Source of the DNA: Plecoglossus altivelis
Taxonomy: Eukaryota > Chordata > Actinopteri > Osmeriformes > Plecoglossidae
Direction of reading: 5' to 3'
DNA length: 64,000 nucleotides
NCBI GenBank assembly: GCA_036571765.1
Contig: BROE01000013.1
Coordinates: forward strand, 1,561,247 to 1,625,246
Part shown: positions 11,009 to 23,266 of the stretch, one piece after another
How the letters are laid out: every line of letters starts with the position of its first letter
Numbering within the stretch: the stretch's first letter is position 1
The notes under the pieces: model-generated
Databases searched by the model: none
Told to the model about the DNA's origin: nothing
Seen by the model: the letters and a program-made list of their open reading frames with translations, nothing else
Made by a program: the position numbers and the translations under genes

Positions 11009-12008
11009 CGGCTGTCAGTCAGGTCCACAATGATAAAGACCTCGTCTGGTTTGCTATTGGCCGGTTTTAGCGCCAGTATGTCCAATCAGACCTGTTTGGC
11101 TGTCATCTGTGATTGGACAGTGAGAAAGCTGCCGTCTTTAATTAAAACAAATTAAATTAATATTTAGAAAGTGAACGAAAGTCCTGAGCAAGCAGTTCAG
11201 GCGAGATATTGTGGCAGGGGAGTTGTCCTCGCGGTGGTTTTTGATGAGTAAGACCTATAAGGATTGTCCGACCACAGACGACCCTGTGGAGGATGAAGGT
11301 GAACACCTTTGACACTGAGCCCAAGTCTGATTAAGATGTTTAGGATGCTGAGGGAAGCTCTGCCAAGTATGTGCTGAGACTGATCAAGGAGGGTAGAAGG
11401 GAGGAATGTTTCTGACTAGAGTGAGACTGATGAAGGAGGGTAGAAGGGAGCAATGTTTCTGACTAGAGAGCTGCCTCCCCTCACGTCAGGGTCTGCCAGT
11501 CCTCCGAAGGAGGTCTCAACACTCACCAGATACAAGCGTAACATTTCTTCTTCTTTTGTTTTCCTCGCCTCGCAGTATTTCTCTCATCCCCACGTACGAA
11601 GAACGAAGACATTTCTTTACTTCTTATAATTTTGAAAGGACCATACTTGAATAAAAACGGCGTGGCATTGAGCGAAAGTAACGGACTTCACAAACGTTTT
11701 CCCTAGACATCAAAACCAGAACACAAGAAGATGTGTAGGTGTTTTGACATGGAATCAAATGTATCGTTTGAAATGTACATATTTTGACACACAGATGTGA
11801 ACTTTAAAGAAGCACTTCTTGACTCTGTCTTCTCCGTATAACAAATGCAACGAGGGGTGAAATCGCTGAAACCTCAAGTCAGAGACAAGCGAGTGAAACG
11901 TCTTCTCGTCATGGAGGGAGAGACAGGGGTCAAGTCCCTGCCCACACATATGAGCTTCTGTTCAGCCATGGACTCTCTGACAGGAAACATCCAGAAACAT
12001 GCTGAAAC

Positions 12009-12014
<6 letters not shown>
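11009..12014. other. Unique region with one 48-bp duplicate
   Basis: Mostly complex sequence. GAGACTGAT(C/G)AAGGAGGG begins at 11375 and 11423, giving two tandem copies of a 48-bp unit. No domain was recognised in any frame. Confidence 0.5.
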
Positions 12015-12015
<1 letters not shown>

Positions 12016-12047
<32 letters not shown>

Positions 12048-12770
12048 CTTGTCCCTTCCCCACCCATCCTCTCTCCCCTTCCCCTCTCTGCATCTCTTGT
12101 CCCTTCACCCCCATCTCTCTCCCTCCCCTCATCTGCTTCTTCTTTCACACATTCTATCCCTTCCTCTCTGCATTCTTACCCTTTACCATTCTCCTCTTCC
12201 ATCACCCTTCGCTCCTTCACCTTCTTCTTCCTCTCTGCATCTCTCATATTCCCGATATACACCCCCCCATCTCGTCATCTCCTTCCACCTCTCTGCATCT
12301 CTTCTTACCCTCACCTGAATCTGTCTGATTTCTCCCTCTCTCTCTCCTTCCCCTCTCTGCTAGTCTTCTCTCCCTTCACCACCATTCTCTCTCATTCACC
12401 CTCCTGCATCTCTCTCTCACCCTCCACCCATCTCTCTTCCCTTCCCCTCCTCCCATCTCTTTCCTTCACCCCCATCTCTCTCCTTCCCTGTCCTTGATTC
12501 TCTCTTTCCTTCACGTCCCATCTCTCTCCCTTCCCCTGTCTGCATCTCTCTTTCCTTCACCCCCATCTCTCTCCTTCCCTCTGCTGCATCTCTTGTCCCT
12601 TCACCCCGCATCTCTCTCTCTTCTCCTCTCTGTACTCTATTCCTCCACCCTGCCATCTCTCTCTTTCGCCTTCCCCTCTTGTGCATCTCTGCAGTCCCTT
12701 ACAACCCCATCTCTCTCTCTTCCCCTCGCTCTGAATCTCTCTTCCCTTCACTCCCCATCTCTGTGTTGCT
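12016..12770. repeat. Diverged pyrimidine minisatellite (CTCTGCATCTCTTGTCCC)
   Basis: It opens with a pure CT run (12016-12042). CTCTCTGCATCTCTTGTCCCT and CACCCCCATCTCTCTCC modules then alternate at irregular 35-60 bp spacing with many small indels. Confidence 0.85.
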
Positions 12771-12899
12771 GTTTGGTTCTGTGGAGGTGACAGACAGGAG
12801 GAGAACTTCCTGAGCAGAGCCCTGTGGGCTTCATCATCACAGAGAGCAGGGCTAGGAGGTGATGCTCCTTCCAGCTGTGTGACAGGAGGTGTAGTGACA

Positions 12900-13437
12900 G
12901 AGCCTGCCTCCTCTGGCCCCCTCCTCCCCTTGGGCCCCCTCTCCTGGCCCCTCCATGGTCTGGCCGCCCTCGCCTGCGCGCTCCGGGCCACCTCTCCTGC
13001 TGCCACCGCTCCCTGGCCGCCCATGTCTGCCCGCCGTCGTGGTCGCCTCTCTGTTCTGCCCCCTCCTGTTGCCCGCGTCCTTGCCCCTGCCTGCCGCACT
13101 CCTGGCCCTCTCCTAGCTCTCTCCTGGCCCTCTCCTAGCTCTCTCCTGGCCCTCTCCTAGCTCTCTCCTGGCCCTCTCCTAGCTCTCTCCTGGCCCTCTC
13201 CTAGCTCTCTCCTGGCCCTCTCCTGGCCCCCTTCATGGGCCCCTCCTGGGCCCCTCTTCTGTCCCCTCCTGGCCCCCTCCTCTGTCCCCTCCTGGCCCCC
13301 TCCTCTGCCCCCTCCTGGCGCAGCCTCCTCTGGTTTCCCTCCTGGCCCCCTTCCTCTTCCTCCCGGCTCCTGGCCCCAGTCCCTCTGTCCCCGTTCCTGG
13401 CTCCCTCCTGCCCTCCCTTGTCCTCCTGCCTGGCACC
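12900..13437. repeat. C-rich minisatellites, including a perfect 22-bp array
   Basis: At about 13098-13220 a 22-bp unit, AGCTCTCTCCTGGCCCTCTC plus CT, is repeated five times without change. On either side lie looser CCTGGCCCCCTCCT repeats. The minus strand is G-rich with many GGG runs. Confidence 0.9.
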
Positions 13438-13604
13438 CTCACAGAGTCATGCCGTGTGAGTTTAGCCCCCAGCTGTGGGCAGAACTCCACAGAAACAGCA
13501 GAGCAGCTTTCAAATTTTACGCTGTCAAACTTTCTGACCCTGGATTGGAATCCACTACTTTGTGTTGGTCCTGTGTTCAGAAAGCAGAGGTAAATGTCTT
13601 TCTG

Positions 13605-13895
13605 GGGGGGAGAGAGAGAATGGGGGATGGAGGGCGGGGGGGTGGGAGATGGGGGGAGGAAGGGAGATGGGAGGAGGAGAGGGAGAAAGATGGGGGAAAG
13701 AGGGGGAGATGGTAATTGATTAGCAAGGAAGGGAGAAGGAGAGATGGATGGAGGAAGGGATGAATGCTGAGAGAGAGAGACAGAAAAAAAGAGAGAGGGG
13801 GAGGGAGATGGGGGGGAGAAAGGAAGAAAGATGGGGGGGGCGGAGATGGGGGGGAGGGAGATGGGGGGAAGGAAGGGAGATGGGGGGCGGGAAAC
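13605..13895. repeat. G-rich array (GGGAGATGGGGG)
   Basis: Runs of 4-7 G separated by AGA or ATG recur throughout. It has strong potential for G-quadruplex and triplex structure. The minus-strand frames are Pro/Ser artefacts. Confidence 0.9.
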
Positions 13896-15060
13896 GGATG
13901 ACTCCGACACCCATCTTAGCCGTTAATTAACGTCTGGATCCCGTACAAAAGGCCGTGTAAACGCTCTTCCGCTGGTTCATCTCCCGGTGCTTCTCTGGCA
14001 GAGCAGAGAGATGCTATTGTCACGCCGGTAATTTGATTTATTGCAGAGAGAAGGTGTGTACAATGAGATTATCTGTCCCTCATGCTTTGAATTCATCAGG
14101 AGTTGCTCTTTGTCAGGGCCTTTCGTGTTCTTCTGTGTTTCTGACCTCTCTCTGATGGCTATTTTGTTCTTTAATTTACGAGCACAAAGAACAAGATAAT
14201 GGGGAGACAAGGCCTGACATTTCAGGGCTTTCTGTACGTGAGGGTGATTAAATCAAGCCTTTTCATATTTCAGGATAAAACATTTTTGTAAAAAACAAAC
14301 GGACCAATTTTCTTTCACTTCCTGGAGTTTCCTCCTTGTACTAAGTCTGGGCTTGTTTGGTGATGTGTCATGTGGGTTCAAAGGTGAACTGGAACCTGAT
14401 GGCAGCGCTGACGGGATGTCAGACGAACGAGAAGCGCTCGCCATTTGACCTTTTCCTTTCCAGCAGGTGTGTCAGTTCTCTGTTCAGGACGAGGCCTTCA
14501 GTGTTCAGAGCTCCCGTGCCTCATCATCATCCCTGTGGTTAGATTATTATTTACACTCATCTCCATCTCGCTGGGCTCCAGTTAATAGCAACTATGACCT
14601 CATCATCTGTTCATGTGTTCGGTCATTATCCATCTTCCTGTTGTAACCTTGTGTGATCTGATGGCTCGATGAGATAGCGTCAGCCTGCCTATAATAGCTT
14701 TTGGCTGTGCCTTGTGTTAGTCTTCCCCTGCAGGCTAGAGCGCCTATCCTCTGGCCTTCAGCACACAGACAGACAGGATAGAGAACTCAGATGACGTTAC
14801 ACCACCAAGGCCTGGTTTGTTCCCCTTATCTGCAGGTTGTGGTTCGTTTATGTTGACATGTTGATCAATCCAGAACTTGACTGATCCTTGTCGTTCTGTA
14901 GGTAAACTGACAGATGAAACCTCAGCAACATCCTGCAAGGGGTCATGTTGACTTGATTAATAAGATAATCAGCTCATTGATCAATATGTTGACAACCACT
15001 CCATTCCTCTAGGTGAGGTTTTGCTTTTATCTACTACTTTTATTTTATTACTTTCAGACG
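13896..15060. other. Long unique island, no exon recognised
   Basis: This is one of the longer complex stretches in the left half. It begins with the 12-bp palindrome CGTTAATTAACG (13921-13932). Around 14000-14290 it is AT-rich with many homeodomain-like motifs. It could hold regulatory DNA. No coding frame carries a known domain. Confidence 0.4.
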
Positions 15061-15083
15061 GTGTGTGTGTGTGTGTGTTGTGT
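15061..15083. repeat. GT microsatellite
   Basis: A short run of alternating GT precedes the larger complementary CA array. Confidence 0.85.
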
Positions 15084-15182
15084 GCATCTGTGTGTTTTTA
15101 TGTGTGCGTATTAAATCTTCTGCTTTGCCAAATCTAGAATCATCTGGATCTTTGCAGTAAAGGTCAATGCATCTGTAAAGTC

Positions 15183-15604
15183 AAAGAAACACACACACAC
15201 CACACACACACACACACCCACACCACACACACACACACCCATACCACACACACTTACACCACACACACTGACACCACACACACTCACACCACACTCACAC
15301 ACTCACACCACACTCACACACCCACACCACACTCACACCACACACACTCACACCACACTCACACACACACACTCATACCACACACACACACACCACACAC
15401 ACTGACACCACACACACACACATACCACACACACACATACCACACACACACCCACACCACACACACTGACACCACACACACACATACCACACACACACAT
15501 ACCACACACACACACATACCACACACACACCCACACCACACACACTCACACCACACACACACATACCACACATACCACACGCACACCCACACCACACACA
15601 CACA
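15183..15604. repeat. CACAC/CACCACAC array
   Basis: ACACACC ACACACAC modules alternate with CTCACACC, CTGACACC and CATACC variants. It is purine-pyrimidine alternating except at each ACC step. Cys/Val minus-strand frames are artefacts. Confidence 0.95.
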
Positions 15605-15974
15605 GTGGCCCTTTTCCTTGCTACGTGAGTACTCGATGTTTTGAGAAAATACATGTCATGGTGGCAGTAGGGGGAGAGGGTGAAACCTTATTAACACAGA
15701 CCCCTGGAGGCACCCTGGAGACTTGCCTTGCCTCTCTCTCCTCTCTCTCTCCTCTCTCTCTCACTCGCTCATTTCAACATTTTTACTACCTTTCTCCTCC
15801 CCTGGAGCCTTGTTGATTTGAAGCTTCCATGCATGAGCACAGCTGGTAGCGTGGGGGAGGAGTTATTCCCTGCAAACTGGCAGTCTGACCCTCTGACCAC
15901 TGGAGGGAACTTCCGTCAGACAGCGCTGGATTTCCTGCAACACGCTGCCTGGTGGTCAGGCCTCAGAAATATGA
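15605..15974. other. Unique spacer, nothing recognised
   Basis: Complex sequence apart from a short CT run at about 15731-15770. Confidence 0.45.
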
Positions 15975-16214
15975 CTCACCTGCGTCTCACCTGCCTCTCA
16001 CCTGCCTCTCATCTGCCTCTCAACTGCCTCTCTCACCTGATGTCACCTGGTCTCACCTGCCTCTCACCTGGTCTCACCTGGTCTCATCTGCCTCTCATCT
16101 GGTCTCACCTGCCTCTCATCTGCCTCTCACCAGCCTTTCACCTGCCTCTCACCTGGTCTCACTTGGTCTCACCTGATGTCACCTGGTCTCACCTGATGTC
16201 ACCTGATGTCACCT
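15975..16214. repeat. 10-11-bp minisatellite (TCTCACCTGCC/TCTCACCTGG)
   Basis: CTCACCTG is repeated about twenty times with CC, GG, AT and GATG linkers. CACCTG is an E-box core, so the array is a dense cluster of that hexamer. Confidence 0.9.
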
Positions 16215-16967
16215 ACACCTTCAGTGGATCTTTTGAGAAACCAAAGAGACCGACAGACTGGTAGATACATACATGTATATGTGTGTGAGAGAAAGAGATT
16301 TACAGCGAGGGTTACAGTGTACAAACAGACAGACAGATTGATCTTGATGAGTCGATAGAAACCTGGAGCGGAGCAGAAACAGACTTCAGAGACAGAGAAC
16401 ACTGCTGTTTGAGATTCTGTGCTCGGTCAGACATCCAGCTCCAAGACCCTGCAGCGACGTATCTCTCCCGCCACGCCTCCCCACCGCTCTGCCTCCAAAA
16501 CCCCAGGATAAGTTCCCTCCTGGTGGGCTGTAGAGCAGGGAGGGGGGCCTGGCTGCGCTGAGGCACGTCCACGGTCTGGAGGTCAGCGTTTTCAGTAAGC
16601 GTAAAAGTGGTCCAACTGCCGTTAGTACGGTCGTTGTTTCAAACATGGCAATTTACTCGAATTTCTCTAACTGCTTTCTTGCGAACAGCTTCTGTTTCCG
16701 GTCTCTGTTTTGTCACCAAACACTGCGTATGTTTGGTGCACCGCAAAGCCATTTGCGATGTGCGCCAGCGACCGCCCATAACATCAAATTCTGTAACGAG
16801 AAATAGATGTGGACTCGAGGTCTCTCCAATTCATTGGACTTGTGATATAAACAAAGCTCAGGACAGAAAAAGCAGCCGCGCCACAATTAACATTATAAGC
16901 AGATTTTCAACAGGCCGATAGAGAGAGGCTCGTACGTACACCTTGTGGAGGAAAATTTCTGCCTCTT
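16215..16967. other. Unique region, no gene recognised
   Basis: Complex sequence with a 104-codon plus-strand frame (16607-16921) and minus-strand frames of 86 codons. None shows a domain I know. Confidence 0.4.
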
Positions 16968-17870
16968 CACCTGGGCGTCGAGAAGAAAGGACGCGAGAGA
17001 GAAGAGAGAAGAGGGGGCCACGCGAGAGAGAAAGGGACAGAAGAGAAGAGGCGCAGGGCGATTCTTATGAGAGTCAGAGACAATTTATGAATTGCGATGT
17101 TAATTTGTTTGCTCTCGATTTGCTCATGTAGGTGTGAGACCGTTGTGCGAGTGAGATAGAGAGAAGTGAGGTTGATAGTGAGAAAGAGAGAACGTATGAG
17201 TGAGAGAAAGAGGAGGAAGGAGAGATGGGAGAAGATGTATGATGGGGACAGGGAGACAGTAGCGAGAGAGCGACCAGAGAAGAGAGGAGGGTGAGGAGAA
17301 GAGAAAGCAGCTAGAAGAGAGACAGGGGTAGAGAGAGAGAGAGGGCGGGAGAGAGAGAGAAATAATGTCGCGGTACTCCGCAACACCGCAACTACCAGGA
17401 CTGAGAGAAGCACTCCCCTGGAGAGGGAAAGGAAGGGGGAGAAGAGGGCGAGGTGAGAATGGAGAGGAAAGGGGAAGAGAAGGAGGCAGAGGGAGATAAG
17501 AGGGCAAGGAGAGGAGAAGGAAGAAAGGGAACAAGAGAGGAGGATGAGAGGGAGAGAGCATAGGGAGGAGGAAAAAGGGAGAAGGGGAAGGAAGGGAGGG
17601 GTTAAGAGGGGGTTAGAGAAGAGGAGGAAAGAAGGATAAAGAGAGGAATGGAGGGAGAGGGAGGGAGAGACTGAAAGAAGTAGAAGTAAGAGAGCCTGGT
17701 GGAAATGGACATGGGGATGATAGAGGAAGAGAGGGAGGGGAAGAAGGAGGAAGCGGAGGGAAGGGGAAGAAGAAGAAGGGAGGAGAGAGGTGAGTAGGAG
17801 AGGCGAGGAAAGTAAAAGCGAAGAGAAAAGAAAAAAAAAGAAAACTAACAAAAAACAGCAACGAAATGCA
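16968..17870. repeat. Purine-rich GA region, about 900 bp
   Basis: Irregular GAGA, GGAA and GAAG with scattered pyrimidines. The 314-codon minus-strand frame is Ser/Leu/Pro low complexity. The irregularity resembles a GA array carrying many sequencing errors. Confidence 0.75.
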
Positions 17871-20800
17871 GTCCAGGCGAGTGTAGCAATGATAGAAGAG
17901 ATTAAAATCACTTGCCTATAAGTCTTGTAGACCGACGATCACAGAGAATTGACATGACAACCCGACCTCTCCCAACACCACTATCCTTAACCCACGCCCA
18001 TCCACAACACCCCTTCAGATAGCGCACATCTCAGGACCACCAGGACACACCGAAACGTCCAGCGGCCCCTGCCTGTGTCCAAGCCCACGATGAACGGAGT
18101 GACTTCTTCCAGGGTGAGCGAGAGAGAGCGCTGCTTCAACACCCACCCCCCCTTCCCTGGGTCTGTGAGTCCAGGTCGCGCATTGAGCATCCCTCACCAA
18201 GCCTACTCTGGTTGACATGATTGCACTCACAGAGCTCAGGTCACACCAGTCAAATTAAAAGTTGTGCTCCCTCTCTTCGAAAATCAGAGTACTTCATATA
18301 GTTCAATGTACAAACACATCTACATCTACCCACTCCCATACAGACAGAGACCATTCCCACATCAAGCGAACATGCGAGCCAGAACATCTCACTAATTGCT
18401 CATACACACTCGTGGCGGGCTCGCAATAACTTCGCCACCTAATGGTTTCAAGTCTCAGCACCTGGGCAAGAGACGCCAATGCGTCTCACTCTCTCTGCTC
18501 AGATGCGAGGAGGACGCAAATCTACCTCGGTCCTGTGGATCTACTTCCAGATTGGAGGCGAGCTTCCTCAACATGCATGACCAGATAATCTCTAGAGGTG
18601 GCCAAAGTGCCAACCTGCTAAGGTGGAGAGTGACGAGGTGGGGTAGAGGCCAGCAGAGAGACGGCCCTTTCTCGATCCCTGCTTTAGCGACAGTAGGCGG
18701 AGTGGGTAGGCGTCGCAAGCGAGTTGCTCTACTTCATATATTCAGTCAGCGAAATGTGCAGTTCCTGCTCTCCGTTTGCATAGACTGGGCGTCGTGGTCA
18801 ACGTGTCTCTCTCCAGCTGAGTCAATCTGCGGCCATAGACCGAGATCCCCATGTTGCTTCCCCCGCATACTCTCATGAAGTGGTCGTGCTACTAAGCGCC
18901 CAAGCGTTCGTGCAGTCTCTACTGCCGCGATTCTGTCTACTCTCTCAAAGACAATCCGCATCGTCACTGACTCTCGGAAAGAATGAGAAAATGACTACTT
19001 CAAATGCGTCTCACCACCTTCTCATAACCGCATCTTTCGGTCGCACTCTTCTTAAGTCTATCAAAGAGAAAGAAAGAGAAAGAGAGATGAAGGTGAGATG
19101 TTATCAATCGTCCACTTGTATTAACCAACATTTCAATTCCCAGAGACTGCTCAGCTCAACGCAATGCCGTTCCTGTCACCCTCCTCCTGTCTAACACCCC
19201 AAGATGAAGAAGCCCAAAGCATGAACTAAGTTCAACCAAATGCTCCCCCCACTATACTATCTCTCTGCCCTACCCCCTACTTCTCCAATCGTACCTCACT
19301 CTGCCTTTCCTCTCGTATCCCATCTCCTCCCCTTGATCCTTTTCACTACTTTTCCTCTACATCCAGCGAGCCAAAGGAGCAGAGTTAACCGTAGAAGCGG
19401 AAGAGTTTTCACAGGCGAGACCGAACCGAATACGTGACAATCCCTCCCCCTCCCTCCCTATCTACTTCTCTCTCCTCTCACCCGGCGAACCACTCGCGTT
19501 GGCTGGAGGAGGACTCCACATCTAAATTTATGCTCCCTCAAGCCTCCACACCTCCACGCTCGACCCTCTCCGCCTCGCCACCCTCATCTGCCCCCAGCCA
19601 ACTGAGCCAAGCCTAAAAACGTGCCCGTTGGAAGAGAGCAACCCTCAGCGTTGCGTGGTGTGAGCGCGTCGGATTGCTCATCTAGACTCCCCCGGTCTCT
19701 CTTTAACTGCTCCAGCCCTCGCCCTACGTCTCTGTACACAAAGCCTACTCAGCATCCTCACTACAATCACTACACCCCACATAGCACACCGCACACTACC
19801 ATCCACACACTAGAACTACCCACAGCTAGCTTCATTTGTGATCACTCTCTGCCCAATCATCTCAACACCTCCATTAAGTCTCAGTCTCAGAAACCTCTCC
19901 TACTGCTTAGGAACCTAATGCAAGACGAGCGAGTGCCTCCTCCTCTCCTCTTAGAAATTTAAACACTCCCTCCTCGTCCTTCCACATGCATCTATTAACT
20001 CTTGAAGCAAACACTTACATTTACCAAGCGACTGTCGCCTCATCACCGCTATCACACTACCTATCAACTCACCCAATACTGAACGGAAAGGAAGCACCCA
20101 AAATCTATGTCAGTGCCCAGAAGACTCAGAAGATCCTAATGAATCACCATCGTTGACCATCTATACGCTGAGCGAGTTTCTGGATACATAGCAGTAGTCT
20201 GCAAACGGTTCTACACTAAACCATCATATTTCTATCTACAACATATAAATAGAAAGTGATCTCTAAACTATGTGCAGCGAGAAAGCAGTCTGTCCCCCAG
20301 GATGTGATCCCGTTATCACAAAATGTACCACTACCATGTTGTGGTGTGGTTCTGTGTACGTGCACTCGCCCGCATTGTTCGAATGCATGTCCGTTAGGGG
20401 GTTGTGTAATACATGGGCTGTGAAGAGTCAATGTATACGTAGCACGACAGCACACGTACATAGTGACACAACACCACAACGATGTACAGCACAACCACAA
20501 CACACCGTAACTAACACACTCAGCACACATAAATGTCACAACGACATAATCACGAGCTACAACCACATGTACAACACATGACACACATGTAACAACACAT
20601 AGCCAGGCCAAGAGCAAGGCGAAACCATAGATCGTACACCAAGTCACAGTAAACGACATAAAAAGCAATACATGTTCGACTCTATGGCACCGCAGGCTAT
20701 CCACAGCAACTAGCACAGAGCAGAAAGCGGCATAATTGTATGCAAAATGAACAAGAGACCCACCGTAGTGCCACAAGATCACCACAGCTGTGTTGACAAC

Positions 20801-21247
20801 GAGCAACAAATATGTAGTACACTAAGTCGACGCGCCCAGACGATCCATGCACACTCTCATTCACTGGCTCCCACACCACATCACGATATCCACGTCATTC
20901 CTGGTCCCCTATCTACCACTGCCCACTTCTAGCACTCCTCTCTCTTACTCCCACCGCAGCGCCTACACAGACGATTGTACGACACCACACACATACAATC
21001 GCACTCACGCCCAATATCACCTAGACGCCTTATGGCATTTGCGTAGAACACCCCGTAACCCTATGCGTCGAACATTAAAAAGCGTTTTGTGGTGGGGTTG
21101 ATATCGGTCCCCTTCAATTAAAATATGCTTAATGTGTGGTGTTACAGTGTAGTGTGTACATCTAATCTGACTATGAGAGGGATGCCTGCCACTACTGACT
21201 TCCTCTCCTCCTCTCTCTCCTCCTTCTCTCCTCTCATCCCCTCTCAT
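17871..21247. other. Irregular low-complexity region, probable poor consensus
   Basis: No gene or clean repeat was found. Stretches look like disrupted CA or CT arrays, for example 20230-20600 (CACA and GTGT remnants with interspersed bases) and 19190-19600 (broken CCT/ACC strings). A more ordinary segment lies at about 17990-18200. The texture differs from the neat arrays elsewhere in the window. Confidence 0.4.
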
Positions 21248-21352
21248 CCTCTCCATCATCCACTGTCATCTCTCCATCATCCACTGTCATCTCTCCATCA
21301 TCCACTGTCATCTCTCCATCATCCACTGTCATCTCTCCATCATCCACTGTCA
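21248..21352. repeat. 21-bp minisatellite, five copies
   Basis: The unit CTCTCCATCATCCACTGTCA plus T is repeated without change. It resembles the CTCCTCCTCTGTCATCC array at 5.9-6.5 kb. Confidence 0.95.
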
Positions 21353-22800
21353 TCCTCTCCATCTTCCCCTCACCCCCCTCTCCTTCTGTGGTATCGTTAA
21401 CACTTCTGGCCGCATGAGTTGATTAGTATCATTGATATGGCAGCATGCTTTCCATGCGGGGCCCATCCGTCCCTCCCTCCTTCTCTCTCTGCAGGTAAAC
21501 AGCTTGTCTGTTCTCATTAAGCTGAGGAAGAGGGCTGAGGGAGAAACAGCAGAGCAGAGAGGATTTGCGGATGAGAGAAGAAGAGAGCAGTGGAAGCCTG
21601 GTGTTGTTGAACAGGTGTGAGAGCCTGAGCATGCTCTGCACTCACGCTAGATAAAGCTCTGGCTCTGTGGAGATGGATGCAAACGGCCAGGGGAAAGCAG
21701 TCGAATAAGCCAGAGAATAGCCAGTGGCCCAAAGGGCACGAATCTGGGGATTCGATGTCGAGTCACCTTGGGAACAATGAGGCAGTATAGGATATGGATA
21801 GTCTGCCCGTCTGGGCCGCAGAGCACTGGGTCATAACCGAATGCAATTACTACTCATGCTCTCCTAGGAAGAGTGACAGAGGAGAGAGTCCCTATGGGTG
21901 AGGTAATCACTAGGTGGGTGTTTCCGTCTGGGCATAACCCGGGGCAAACAAGCTGGAAGCTACTGACATCTTCATGGCCTTTTTTCTCTTATCACTCTTC
22001 GTAGTTCTCTCTCCTTCTCAAGACCTCATACCCAGTTACTCTCTCTCTCCTGTTATCTCTCTCTCGTGTGCTAGACGGAGACGCTCAGGGCGTGAATTTC
22101 TCTCTCTCCATCTGGTCTCTCTCGTGCTGCAGTTGACCGTGCTCTTCTCTGCTCTTATGACATCCCTTGACATACTCCTTCTCTCCTCTTCCCATGCAGC
22201 TCGCCTTACACTCGGTCTGTGCCCGCTCTATGCGTCCTTCCATCTCGTATCCCTGCCTCTCCGTATCTCTCTCTGCATCCTAGGTTCTCTGCTCCACTCA
22301 TCACCATGCGCTTCATCCCCTTGTCTCCCCTATCACCGTGCGCACTCCTACCGTTATCTCTCTCTGTCTTCTCAACTCCGTCCCGTGAACTACATATTCT
22401 TCGCTGCTCCCTCTCACATCATCACATTTCTCCTCCAATTGCGTACGTCCCCCGTGCTCCACTCTCGCGATCCTGCATCTCCCTCCCTGTCATCTCACAT
22501 CTCTCCCTGCGGTCCTCGCCAATCTCTGTACCTCTCCCGACTATGTTTGCTGACCCAGTGTCTGTGGCAGGGTTTCCCTGGGGTACAGATATTAGTTTGT
22601 TGTGTGTTCTTTTTATACTTGGAGTATAATATATAGTTGTGTATAAATGAGTATACATACATATAGTGTGTATAATCATATTTTGAGTCAGGAGTAGATG
22701 ATATATAATATATATGTTATATAGCATTAGGTGAATAGTGTATATATATATATCATAATCTTTGTTTGTTGTAGCTAAATGCTCACACGATGCTTCTAAA
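21353..22800. other. Unique and degraded repeat sequence with an AT-rich end
   Basis: 21430-21960 is complex sequence. 21970-22520 looks like a CT minisatellite with many interruptions. 22625-22760 is AT-rich with TATATA runs. A 220-codon plus-strand frame over the CT part is Leu/Ser-rich without any domain. Confidence 0.4.
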
Positions 22801-23266
22801 TTGCACGGCAGTGAGACAAGGTCCTTAGTTGTACAGCAGTGAGACAGGGTCCTTAGTTGTACAGCAGTGAGACAGGGTCCTTAGTTGCACAGCAGTGAGA
22901 CAGGGTCCTTAGTTGCACAGCAGTGAGACAGGGTCCTTAGTTGTACAGCAGTGAGACAGGGTCCTTAGTTGCACAGCAGTGAGACAGGGTCCTTAGTTGT
23001 ACAGCAGTGAGACAGGGTCCTTAGTTGCACAGCAGTGAGACAGGGTCCTTAGTTGTACAGCAGTGAGACAGGGTCCTTAGTTGCACAGCAGTGAGACAAG
23101 GTCCTTAGTTGTACAGCAGTGAGACAGGGTCCTTAGTTGCACAGCAGTGAGACAAGGTCCTTAGTTGTACAGCAGTGAGACAGGGTCCTTAGTTGTACAC
23201 CACTGAGACAGGGTCCTTAGTCGTACAGCAGTGAGACAGAGTCCTTAGTTGTACACCAGTAGACAG
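22801..23266. repeat. 28-bp minisatellite, about 16.5 copies
   Basis: The unit begins G(T/C)ACAGCAGTGAGACAGGG and continues TCCTTAGTT. Copies 5 to 14 alternate between the GCACAG and GTACAG forms almost strictly, implying a 56-bp dimer as the recent amplification unit. Confidence 0.95.

Noticed and set aside
10343..11155. 270-codon plus-strand frame rich in Cys/Leu/Ser
   Set aside because: It is the translation of a 12-bp CTGTGTATCT array; other frames on both strands are equally open.
16967..17911. 314-codon minus-strand frame resembling a membrane protein
   Set aside because: Leu/Ser/Phe content comes from CT-rich complement of a GA tract. Hydrophobicity alone is not evidence.
22801..23266. 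CRISPR-like array of 28-bp repeats
   Set aside because: Copies are directly adjacent with no unique spacers, and the context is vertebrate. It is a minisatellite.
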